DNA of 26,025 nt from assembly GCA_016292445.1 (NCBI GenBank), contig JAEDIN010000018.1:1-26025 (forward strand), in the 5' to 3' direction. Under the pieces are notes generated by a model that saw only the letters and a program-made list of their open reading frames with translations, made no database searches and was not told where the DNA came from. Positions 1 through 6,855 of this stretch are shown piece after piece. The number at the start of each line of letters is the position of its first letter. Within the stretch, counting starts at the first letter, position 1. This DNA comes from Oscillospiraceae bacterium. GTDB taxonomy: Bacteria; Bacillota; Clostridia; Oscillospirales; Oscillospiraceae. A program made the translations under genes and the position numbers.

Positions 1-65
1 AGCGCAATTTCGTATCTTTTAACAAGGCAGCCCCCTGCCAAAAAGCTCTCAACATAAAAATATAT

Positions 66-94
66 AAAAACCTGAGATTTTTTCTCAGGTTTTT
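66..94 (-). terminator. Rho-independent terminator of the DUF1232 gene
   Basis: A perfect 12-bp inverted repeat (AAAAACCTGAGA at 66-77 with its complement at 83-94) has a five-base loop. Read on the - strand it overlaps the TAA stop of the DUF1232 gene and ends in a T run followed by TATATATTTTT. Bases 1-65 upstream hold nothing else that I can support. Confidence 0.85.
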
Positions 95-488
95 AAGTGC
101 CTGCGCCGGCGCGCCAGTTGCGATAGCGCTCAAGCTCCTTATCCACGCACAGCTCGAGGACGATATTTATTATAAAGGCATCGTCTACAAATCCCAATAA
201 CGGAATATTATCGGGAACGATGTCAAACGGGCTCAAAAGATATGCCACAATGGCGACAGAGCCCAAAATCACAGATACGGGCAGTTTTTTATATCTGCCG
301 TGATAGTAATCGTCCAGCATTGAGATTATATCCTGAACATCGGCAACGGTGCCGCCTATTATCGGCAATGACGCCAAGGGTTCAAGCTTCCTGCTCGCCT
401 TGTTTATCGCCTCAAGCGTTTTTCCCGTGCCGTGAGCGACCGCCGTCACGGCTCTTCCGACTTTTGAATCAATATTCAGCTTAAGCAT
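93..488 (-). CDS. DUF1232 (YkvA-like) small membrane protein
   Basis: A 131-residue protein of unknown function. The C-terminal half carries the DUF1232 signature: a hydrophobic segment leading into SPFDIVPDNIPLLGFVDD, the conserved block that names the family. A further hydrophobic stretch lies just before it, so membrane association is likely. Two in-frame ATGs lie at 494 and 488. The GGAG of the ribosome binding site sits almost against the first but 8 bases before the second, so I chose 488. The gene has its own promoter (521-548) and terminator, so it is monocistronic. DUF1232 proteins occur widely in bacteria, and their biochemical role is not established. Confidence 0.85.
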   Translation of the reverse strand: MLKLNIDSKVGRAVTAVAHGTGKTLEAINKASRKLEPLASLPIIGGTVADVQDIISMLDDYYHGRYKKLPVSVILGSVAIVAYLLSPFDIVPDNIPLLGFVDDAFIINIVLELCVDKELERYRNWRAGAGT

Positions 489-520
489 ATTCATCTCTCC
501 GAATCGCAGTTTGCTTTTTT

Positions 521-548
521 ATTTTAGCACACATCGGCGCTTTTGCAA
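521..548 (-). promoter_or_regulatory. SigA-type promoter of the DUF1232 gene
   Basis: On the - strand TTGCAA (543-548) is separated by 16 bases from TAAAAT (521-526), about 30 bases upstream of the chosen start codon. Confidence 0.65.
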
Positions 549-607
549 CAGGAAAACCGTTCTTTCCCCATTAAGCCGCCTTATCAGGCAGTTTTGTTAA
601 TCAATTA

Positions 608-636
608 TTTACAATTTGCCCTATGTATGGTATAAT
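608..636 (+). promoter_or_regulatory. SigA-type promoter of the EamA-YhhN operon
   Basis: TTTACA (608-613), a 17-base spacer and a consensus TATAAT (631-636). The predicted transcript starts near 643. This rules out the in-frame ATG at 623, which lies inside the promoter spacer, and supports the start at 668. Confidence 0.85.
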
Positions 637-667
637 TGCATTTAAATACACTAAAAAAGGGTGCGAA

Positions 668-1534
668 ATGGAAAAACCGGGGCAATTGTTGAAGTTCATA
701 GCCGCAATGGTGATATTCGGCACAAACGGCATACTTGTTGCCAAAATCTCGCTCGGCAGTGCCCAGATAGTCCTGCTCAGAACTTTGTTCGGCGCACTGT
801 TTTTGCTTGCGATAGTGCTTATAAAACGCAGCTTCAGCTTCAGCGAGCTTAAGGCGGACCTCCTGCCCGCCACGATAGGCGGTGCTGCCCTCGGTCTGAA
901 CTGGGTGCTGCTGTTTTCCGCCTACCGTGCCGCCGGTGTTGGTCTTTCAACGCTCGTATATTATTGCGGCCCGATATTGGTGCTTGCGCTCTCACCTATT
1001 CTGTTTAAGGAAAAGCTGACTTGGAACAAGCTTTTGGCTCTGGCAGCGGTGGCGGTCGGAATGTTCTGCATCACCGGCAACATTGAGCTTGGCTCAAGGC
1101 TCAGCTCCGGACTTCTTTGCGGCGGCGGTGCTGCCCTGTTTTATGCAGTCATCATAGTCGCAGGCAAACGCATCAAGCATTTGTCGGGACTCAACTGCGC
1201 ATTATATGAGCTGGCGGTTTCATTTGCCGTGGTTCTGGCATACCTTATTATCAGCGGTGCCGAGCTTCCCGTAATGCCTCAGAAAAACGAGCTTGTTTAC
1301 ATCCTTATGTTAGGCTTTGTAAACACCGGTCTTGCCTACTACCTTTATTTTTCCGGGCTTCAAAATCTGTCGGTACAGACGGTTTCAATCATTAGCTACA
1401 TAGACCCGCTCACCGCTCTGCTCGTCTCCGTCGTATTCCTTAACGAGGTGCTTGCCCCCTTGCAGACAGTCGGCGCGGTGCTTATTCTCGGCGGAGCAAT
1501 TCTCGGCGAATTCAGCCTAAATAAACGGAAATAA
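668..1534 (+). CDS. EamA/DMT-family membrane transporter
   Basis: A 288-residue, very hydrophobic protein with about ten membrane segments arranged as two EamA repeats (roughly residues 5-135 and 145-285), the usual size and layout of the drug/metabolite transporter superfamily. The motif near residue 92, YYCGPILVLALSPILFKEKL, and its counterpart near 250, SYIDPLTALLVSVVFLNEVL, are the typical ends of each EamA repeat. The substrate cannot be read from sequence; family members export amino acids, nucleobases or metabolites. The start at 668 follows AAGGGTG. The YhhN gene follows after 23 bases and probably shares the transcript. Confidence 0.9.
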   Translation: MEKPGQLLKFIAAMVIFGTNGILVAKISLGSAQIVLLRTLFGALFLLAIVLIKRSFSFSELKADLLPATIGGAALGLNWVLLFSAYRAAGVGLSTLVYYCGPILVLALSPILFKEKLTWNKLLALAAVAVGMFCITGNIELGSRLSSGLLCGGGAALFYAVIIVAGKRIKHLSGLNCALYELAVSFAVVLAYLIISGAELPVMPQKNELVYILMLGFVNTGLAYYLYFSGLQNLSVQTVSIISYIDPLTALLVSVVFLNEVLAPLQTVGAVLILGGAILGEFSLNKRK

Positions 1535-1557
1535 GTATTACTTGGAGGTAATAGTTA

Positions 1558-2241
1558 ATGTACATAGCTCTCATTGTTATTCTCGCACTCGCCTGCCTGT
1601 TCTTCGGCGTGAAGTATATCAAGGTCACCGAAGAAAATGACAATGTCAAGGCTGTTCTTTTCAAGGGGCTGACCACGGTATGCTGCATCGTGATAGCCGC
1701 GATAGCCGTTTTCCACACGACCGACAAGTACTTTGCCGTTCTTATCATGTTCGGTGTGTTCTTCGGCTTCCTCGGCGATGAGCTGCTCGCGCTCCGTTTC
1801 GTGTTCACCGAAAAGTTTTCGCTGTTTTTCCTCACCGGCGCTCTATCGTTCCTGGTCGGCCATGTTTTCTATTTAATCGCTCTTTACAGCATCGCACCCA
1901 AGGCATGGATCGCCGCCATTCCCCTGCTTATCAGTACGCTTATCCTTGAGATGCAAAACTCCAAAAAGCACACTCTCAACATGGGCAAACTGTTTATACC
2001 TCTTGCAGGCTACTGTGCCTTCGTCTGCTTCATGGGCTGCACCGCCGTGGGTTCTGCCATTTTCAATTTCAGCCTCGGCACACTGCTGTTTGCAATTGCC
2101 GGCATGAGCTTTATCATCAGCGACAGTATTCTTTCCGTGCAGTGCTTCAGCGGCAATCCCTCCAACGGCAAAAACCGCGCGCTCCATGTTTTCTACTGGC
2201 TGGCACAGCTTCTTATAGCACTAAGCCCCATGTTCCTGTGA
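1558..2241 (+). CDS. YhhN family membrane protein (lysoplasmalogenase-like)
   Basis: A 227-residue polytopic protein with about eight membrane segments. Family marks are the acidic motif FGFLGDELLALRF near residue 65, the later FIISDSILSVQCF near 185 and the closing YWLAQLLIAL. These conserved aspartates are shared with the YhhN/TMEM86 family, whose animal members hydrolyse the vinyl-ether bond of lysoplasmalogens. Clostridia make plasmalogens, so a lipid role is plausible but is inference here. A strong GGAGG (about 1544-1548) precedes the ATG. The gene is second in the operon with the EamA transporter and is followed by a long terminator. Confidence 0.85.
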   Translation: MYIALIVILALACLFFGVKYIKVTEENDNVKAVLFKGLTTVCCIVIAAIAVFHTTDKYFAVLIMFGVFFGFLGDELLALRFVFTEKFSLFFLTGALSFLVGHVFYLIALYSIAPKAWIAAIPLLISTLILEMQNSKKHTLNMGKLFIPLAGYCAFVCFMGCTAVGSAIFNFSLGTLLFAIAGMSFIISDSILSVQCFSGNPSNGKNRALHVFYWLAQLLIALSPMFL

Positions 2242-2251
2242 AATTTAATTG

Positions 2252-2290
2252 AAAATCCCTTGCGGCATCTCATGTGCCGCAAGGGATTTT
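2252..2290. terminator. Bidirectional terminator between yhhN-like gene and cinA
   Basis: A perfect 16-bp stem (2252-2267 with 2275-2290) has a seven-base loop and T runs on both sides. It lies between the convergent ends of the YhhN gene (+) and cinA (-) and can serve both. Confidence 0.9.
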
Positions 2291-3559
2291 TTATTGTTCG
2301 ATTGCAAGTCCCATCATGTAACGGCGCATCATGTCAAACACGAAATTGCCGGAAACACGGCGGATATAGCTGCGTGTGCGCCTATCGCCGACATGAAGCT
2401 CGCGGACGAATGTGCTGTCCTTGGTTGCAAGGGATACGAACACCGTACCGACCTCGTGAACGCCGTCGCCGTCGGGCCCTGCAAGTCCGGTAATGCCAAC
2501 GCCCATGTCGCTGCCGATAAGCTCTCTGACGCGCTGCGCCATCTCAATTGCAACCTCGCGGCTGACGGCTCCCTTTTCCCCGATGAGCGCAGGGTCAATG
2601 CCCAGAAGCTTTGTCTTTGCGCCGTTTGTATAGGTGGTCACACCGCCGAGGAAAAACTCGCTTGCGCCCGGCATATCGGTGAAACGCTTTGCAAGCTCGC
2701 CGCCGGTGCAGCTTTCCGCGGCGGAGAAAGTCATTTTCTTCTCCTTGAGAAGCTGCATGACGCGCTCCTCAACGCTCTCGACATCTATGCCGTAAACGAC
2801 ATCGCCCAAAACCTCACAGCAATGCTCGATGACCGGCTGCATCATTTTCTCTGCTTCCTCAACGCTCTTTGCTTTCGCCGTAATCTGCAAAAGGCAGTCG
2901 GATTCCTTGGCATAGGGTGCCATGGTGGGATTCGTCATTGCGTTCATCTCGTCGCGGAAAAGCTGGTCGAGCGCACTCTCGGACATTCCGAAAACACGGA
3001 TTGAGTGAGACACTATCTGCTCGTCGGACAGTGAGCGCAAGTACGGCATTGCGCAAGCGCGGAACATTGCGTTGCACTCCTTGGGAGGTCCGGGCAGCAT
3101 CAGAACTGTCGTTCCGTCCTTACGGAAGGCGCAGCCGGGGGCAGTGCCCCAGTCGTTGTGAAACACCGTGCAGCCCACGGGCAGCATTGCCTGCTGGAGA
3201 TTGTTCTCCGTCATTTCCTTGCTGTAACCCTTATTTGTCAAATAGTCGTACAGGCACGTTCTTTCATACTCGTTCATTTCAAGCTCGAGCCCGAAACTCT
3301 TTGCAAGCGTCTGCTTTGTAAGATCATCGCAGGTCGGGCCGAGTCCGCCGGTGGAGATGATTATATCCGCTCTGCTTTTCGCCGTCTCGATGCAGTCGGC
3401 AAGCCGCCGGGGATTATCGCCCACAACGGTGTGGTACTTTACATTTATGCCTATCTCCGAGAGCATGAGCGATATGTCACGGGCATCGGTATTCGTGGTG
3501 TGACCTAAAAGAATTTCCGTGCCGACGGAAAGTATCTCAGCATTATAAACCTTGTCCAT
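2291..3559 (-). CDS. cinA: CinA family protein (nicotinamide-nucleotide amidase / molybdopterin-binding domain)
   Basis: A 422-residue protein, full length for two-domain CinA. The N-terminal MoCF-like domain (about 1-170) has AEILSVGTEILLG, ISTGGLGPTCDDLT and LMLPGPPKEC; in this family it acts on ADP-ribose or related pyrophosphates. The C-terminal domain (about 260-415) has AESCTGGELAKRFT and GITGLAGPDG, the signature of the NMN deamidase domain with its active serine. CinA thus belongs to NAD recycling and is linked to competence in Gram-positives. The ATG overlaps the thiI stop by one base (TGATG), with GGTGG upstream inside thiI, so translation is coupled. Confidence 0.95.
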   Translation of the reverse strand: MDKVYNAEILSVGTEILLGHTTNTDARDISLMLSEIGINVKYHTVVGDNPRRLADCIETAKSRADIIISTGGLGPTCDDLTKQTLAKSFGLELEMNEYERTCLYDYLTNKGYSKEMTENNLQQAMLPVGCTVFHNDWGTAPGCAFRKDGTTVLMLPGPPKECNAMFRACAMPYLRSLSDEQIVSHSIRVFGMSESALDQLFRDEMNAMTNPTMAPYAKESDCLLQITAKAKSVEEAEKMMQPVIEHCCEVLGDVVYGIDVESVEERVMQLLKEKKMTFSAAESCTGGELAKRFTDMPGASEFFLGGVTTYTNGAKTKLLGIDPALIGEKGAVSREVAIEMAQRVRELIGSDMGVGITGLAGPDGDGVHEVGTVFVSLATKDSTFVRELHVGDRRTRSYIRRVSGNFVFDMMRRYMMGLAIEQ

Positions 3560-4731
3560 CAGCCCACCTTCACTCTTTCTATACCGGCGACCGCCTCGTC
3601 AACAAGTGCGTCAATGTCGAGAACGGACTCTATCTCTGCGACCTCCCTGACCTTGGGCTTGGTCTTGGGGTGCTTGGGGGTAAACACGGTGCAGCAGTCC
3701 TCATAGGGCAGTATCGAGGTGTCAAATGTGCCTATCTTGCGTGCTGTCTGCACTATCTCCTCCTTATCCATGCCGATAAGCGGCTGCAAAACCGGCAGGT
3801 CGATGACAGCCTGCGTGGAAGCCATCGCCTCCATGGTCTGGCTTGCTACCTGACCGAGATTTTCTCCGGTGACTATCGCTTTTGCGCCGTTTGCCTCGGC
3901 GATACGGCTTGCAATGCGCATCATAAATCTGCGCATGATGAGAGTGAAATAATCCTCGGGACACTTTGCCCGTATCTCCTCCTGAATGTGCGTAAACGGA
4001 ACAATCTCAACCGTCATTTTGCCGCAGTAGGCGGTGAGAATCTCGGCAAGCTCGATGACCTTCTGCTTTGCCTGCTCGGAGGTATAGGGGAAGGAGAAGA
4101 AATGCACCGGTATGAGCCTTACGCCGCGTTTGGCTATCATGTAGGTGGAAACCGGACTGTCAATACCGCCGGAAAGCAGTGTAACGCCGATGCCGTTTGA
4201 GCCGACGGGCATGCCGCCTGCACCGGGGGTGGGTGCTGCATGGACATAGGCGGCAAGGTCACGGATCTCAACATGGACCGTGAGCTCCGGATTATGCACA
4301 TCGACCTCGCACTGCGGATATGCCTCGGCAAGCTCACCGCCGACATACTGCGAAAGCTCTATCGAGGTCATGGGGAAGCGTTTATCACTACGCTTGCCCT
4401 CGACCTTGAAGCTTTTTGCCGTCTCCATATCGTCTTTGAGATAGCTTATGGCAAGCTCGGCAATCTTTGCCGCGTCCTTTTCGCAGCCTGCGGCGCGGGT
4501 AATCGTCGCAATGCCGAACACCTTGGTAAGTGCCTCAAAGGCAGCGTCCATATCGCCGGTCTCATCGACCGGCTCGACATAGACGGTCGACTGCATACAA
4601 TACACCTTGAACTTGCCGATAACCGAAAGGCGGCGGTTAATGTTGCCGATGAGCTTCTGTTCAAAGCTTCTGCGGTTAAGTCCCTTGAGGACTATCTCGC
4701 CGAGCTTCAAGAGGATAATATCATTTATCAT
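3559..4731 (-). CDS. thiI: tRNA 4-thiouridine synthase / thiamine sulfur-transfer enzyme ThiI
   Basis: A 390-residue enzyme that adenylates U8 of tRNA for sulfur insertion and can feed sulfur to thiamine thiazole synthesis. An N-terminal ferredoxin-like and THUMP region (about 1-165) is followed by the PP-loop ATP-binding motif SGGIDS (187-192), with a double cysteine near 346 (EDCCTVFTPKHP). The C-terminal rhodanese domain of the E. coli protein is absent, as is normal in Firmicutes, where a dedicated cysteine desulfurase supplies sulfur; no such gene is seen next to it here. The ATG follows GGGAG with 8-base spacing. It is first in a two-gene operon with cinA. Confidence 0.95.
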   Translation of the reverse strand: MINDIILLKLGEIVLKGLNRRSFEQKLIGNINRRLSVIGKFKVYCMQSTVYVEPVDETGDMDAAFEALTKVFGIATITRAAGCEKDAAKIAELAISYLKDDMETAKSFKVEGKRSDKRFPMTSIELSQYVGGELAEAYPQCEVDVHNPELTVHVEIRDLAAYVHAAPTPGAGGMPVGSNGIGVTLLSGGIDSPVSTYMIAKRGVRLIPVHFFSFPYTSEQAKQKVIELAEILTAYCGKMTVEIVPFTHIQEEIRAKCPEDYFTLIMRRFMMRIASRIAEANGAKAIVTGENLGQVASQTMEAMASTQAVIDLPVLQPLIGMDKEEIVQTARKIGTFDTSILPYEDCCTVFTPKHPKTKPKVREVAEIESVLDIDALVDEAVAGIERVKVG

Positions 4732-4766
4732 TTTTCAGTCTCCCTGATTTTTTCTAAAACGCAGTA

Positions 4767-4795
4767 ATTATAACATCTTTGCTTTTCAAACGCAA
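4767..4795 (-). promoter_or_regulatory. SigA-type promoter of thiI-cinA
   Basis: On the - strand TTGCGT (4790-4795), 17 bases and a consensus TATAAT (4767-4772). Transcription should start near 4760, giving a leader of about 30 bases, too short for a TPP riboswitch. Confidence 0.8.
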
Positions 4796-4796
4796 C

Positions 4797-4823
4797 AAAA
4801 CCGCAGGCTTATCCTGCGGTTTT
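4797..4823. terminator. Perfect hairpin acting as an insulator upstream of thiI
   Basis: An 11-bp perfect stem (AAAACCGCAGG at 4797-4807 and its complement at 4813-4823) has a five-base loop. The T4 tail works in both directions. It abuts the -35 box of the thiI promoter, so on the - strand it would stop read-through from comM before thiI. Confidence 0.7.
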
Positions 4824-4969
4824 GGCACACAACACTTATATTTTAATATGCAAAATCGACTTAGTCAAGGCTTTTGGCGGGGCTTTGGGAAATTTCGGAC
4901 GACCGCACAAGTTTCACGATTTAAATTCGTGAATTATTGCTCTTGAAATTACCGCTTTGTTTTGTTAAC

Positions 4970-5288
4970 CTATAAGCGGAAAGGGTGATACCGATGAACA
5001 AGAAAGAAAGCCCTCAGGGATCGGAAGAGTTCCGACGGTGAGGGCAGACGCCGAAGTCAAAACATACGCAGGACGAAAACACTCAGCTTTTTCCGCTTAT
5101 GGAAACGATTTTTAAATCGAAAATATTAATCTTCCCGTGTTGAATATCTGTCCGATGACAGGCGGCGTCACATCCTGACGAAAGAGAGGTAACCAATGAT
5201 GTTAGATACTAAGAACTCAATGAGATGACCCTTGACTGCCTTAGAAACGGTGTAAAGAAACCGTGCGGTCAAGGGTCATTTCGTTTTT
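4970..5288 (+). ncRNA. Candidate structured non-coding RNA, family not recognised
   Basis: This protein-free stretch folds locally and ends in a terminator. A long closing helix P1 pairs 4970-4983 with 5089-5102; it is about 14 bp and its irregular pairs are G-U wobbles only when read on the + strand. Inside it, P2 pairs 5010-5016 with 5039-5045 and 5021-5026 with 5030-5035 (GAG loop). The single-stranded parts are A-rich, for example GATGAACAAGAAAGAAAG and ACGAAAACAC. Further hairpins lie at about 5106-5119, 5141-5154 and 5168-5180, then the terminator. The 5' end is uncertain: TTGAAA (4943-4948), 17 bases, TAACCT (4966-4971) would start inside P1, whereas TTGGCA (4822-4827), 16 bases, TAATAT (4844-4849) gives a longer leader. 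No gene follows on the + strand, so it is not an ordinary riboswitch. I do not see tmRNA, RNase P or SRP signatures. Confidence 0.55.
5225..5288 (+). terminator. Terminator of the candidate RNA, convergent with comM
   Basis: A 15-bp stem (ATGACCCTTGACTGC at 5225-5239 with 5265-5279) carries an inner ACGGT/ACCGT hairpin and is followed by TTCG and T5. The only irregular pair is U-G on the + strand but C-A on the - strand, and the U tract is on the + strand. Both point to + strand use. The T run overlaps the stop codon of comM on the opposite strand. Confidence 0.8.
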
Positions 5289-6810
5289 ATGCGTTGTTTT
5301 CGCGGAAGTCATAGGTTCTGTACTGTATCGCCTCGGCGATGTGGCTTGCCTCGATGCTCTCCGTGCCCTCGAGATCGGCTATCGTTCTCGCGACCCTCAG
5401 AATACGGTCGTAGCTTCTGGCGGTAAGCCCCATGCGGTCAAACGCCTGACGCATAAGCTCCTCGCACTCGGAGGTGAGCATGCAGTACTTGTTGAGTGCC
5501 TTCGTGTCCATATTTGCGTTTGAATTAATAGCAGTGTCTTTAAAGCGTTCCTGCTGCGCAGCTCGTGCGGCATCGACGCGTTTTTTTATTTCCGCCGACG
5601 ACTCGGCAGGAGCACGGTTTTTAAGCTCCTCGTATTCCAGTGCCGGTGCTTCGACGATAATATCTATCCTGTCAAGCAAGGGTCCCGATATGCGGTTGTG
5701 ATAGCTGCGCACCTCATTTACCGAGCAGCGGCAGCGTCCGGAGGGATGACCGTACCATCCGCATTTGCAGGGGTTCATCGCACAAACAAGCATGAAATTG
5801 CTCGGATATGTAGCACTTCCGGCAACTCGCGAGACCGTGACCTCGCCGTCCTCCAAGGGCTGACGAAGCACCTCGAGCACATCCTTGCGGAACTCCGGAA
5901 ACTCGTCAAGGAACAAAACGCCGTTGTGCGCAAGGCTTATCTCACCCGGTTTCGGCGTCGCTCCGCCGCCCGACATTGCCGCCGGTGAAACGGTGTGATG
6001 GGGAGCTCGGAACGGTCTTTGGGCGATGATGGGATTTGACTTGCCTGTGAGCCCGGCTACGGAATATATCTCCGTGCATTTTAATATCTCCTCGCGTGTC
6101 ATATCCGGCAAAATGCCGGGCAGACGCTTGCTCATCATGCTCTTGCCTGCACCCGGAGGGCCGACAAGCAGTATATTATGTCCTCCGGCGGCGGCAATCT
6201 CCATTGCACGCTTGACATTCTCCTGACCCTTGACATCGGCAAAGTCTGGATACTGCATATCGCTTTTGTTTATCTCACCCTGCGGCATGGGCTTAATCGG
6301 GTACTCGCCCCGAAGATGCGCAATAAGCTCCGGCACATTTTTGACCGGATATACCGACACGCCCTCGGCGTACGCTGCCTCCTCGGCATTATCCGCAGGC
6401 ACGAACAGGTGCTTTATCCCCTCCCTCGCCGCGGCAAGCGCCATGGGCAGTGCGCCGTAAACCGGCCGCAGCTCACCGGTGAGCGAAAGCTCGCCGAAGA
6501 AGGCGCAGTCAGGCTTTGGCTGCTTTATCGTGCCCGTCGCGGCAAGAATACCGAGCATTATCGGCAGGTCGTAAACCGTACCTGCTTTTTTCGTGTCCGC
6601 CGGTGCGAGATTAACAGTCACACGGCTGACGGGGAATTTGAAGCCGTTGCTTTTTATCGCGGCTCGAACTCGCTCACGCGCCTCCTTGACGGCGGCATCT
6701 GGCAGTCCGACAATATCAAAATTAAAAAGCCCGTTTGAAACAAAGCTCTCGACCGTGACGGCATAGCCGCCTATGCCCTTTACTCCGAGGGAATGTATAG
6801 TAGCTAACAT
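5287..6810 (-). CDS. comM: YifB/ComM family magnesium-chelatase-like AAA+ ATPase
   Basis: A 507-residue protein with the family's full layout: an N-terminal Lon-protease-like fold (about 1-170, starting MLATIHSLGVKGIGGYAVTV), a chelatase-type AAA+ core with Walker A GPPGAGKS (217-224) and Walker B LFLDEF near 295, a cysteine cluster near 345-365 (CAMNPCKCGW then CRC), and a C-terminal Mg-chelatase domain. In Gram-negative competent bacteria ComM is a hexameric helicase that promotes branch migration during transformation; the role in Firmicutes is less clear. AGGTGAG precedes the ATG. It lies 45 bases after aspS, but a terminator hairpin sits between them. Confidence 0.93.
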   Translation of the reverse strand: MLATIHSLGVKGIGGYAVTVESFVSNGLFNFDIVGLPDAAVKEARERVRAAIKSNGFKFPVSRVTVNLAPADTKKAGTVYDLPIMLGILAATGTIKQPKPDCAFFGELSLTGELRPVYGALPMALAAAREGIKHLFVPADNAEEAAYAEGVSVYPVKNVPELIAHLRGEYPIKPMPQGEINKSDMQYPDFADVKGQENVKRAMEIAAAGGHNILLVGPPGAGKSMMSKRLPGILPDMTREEILKCTEIYSVAGLTGKSNPIIAQRPFRAPHHTVSPAAMSGGGATPKPGEISLAHNGVLFLDEFPEFRKDVLEVLRQPLEDGEVTVSRVAGSATYPSNFMLVCAMNPCKCGWYGHPSGRCRCSVNEVRSYHNRISGPLLDRIDIIVEAPALEYEELKNRAPAESSAEIKKRVDAARAAQQERFKDTAINSNANMDTKALNKYCMLTSECEELMRQAFDRMGLTARSYDRILRVARTIADLEGTESIEASHIAEAIQYRTYDFRENNA

Positions 6811-6827
6811 ACTCTCACCTGTTCAAA

Positions 6828-6850
6828 AAGGACCGCGTTAGGCGGTCCTT
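6828..6850 (-). terminator. Terminator or attenuator between aspS and comM
   Basis: A 9-bp perfect stem (AAGGACCGC, 6828-6836, with 6842-6850) has a GTTAG loop. On the - strand it is followed by T5, only about 17 bases before the comM ATG. Confidence 0.8.
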
Positions 6851-6855
6851 ATTTT

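Noticed and set aside
25..42. Short hairpin GGCAG/CTGCC near the window start
   Set aside because: It has only five base pairs and no U tract, so no function can be supported.
2249..3004. A 251-codon + strand frame opposite cinA
   Set aside because: It starts within the terminator and lies antisense to a clearly conserved CinA domain.
4732..4970. TPP riboswitch upstream of thiI
   Set aside because: The promoter at 4767-4795 leaves a leader of only about 30 bases, and no THI-box motifs are seen.
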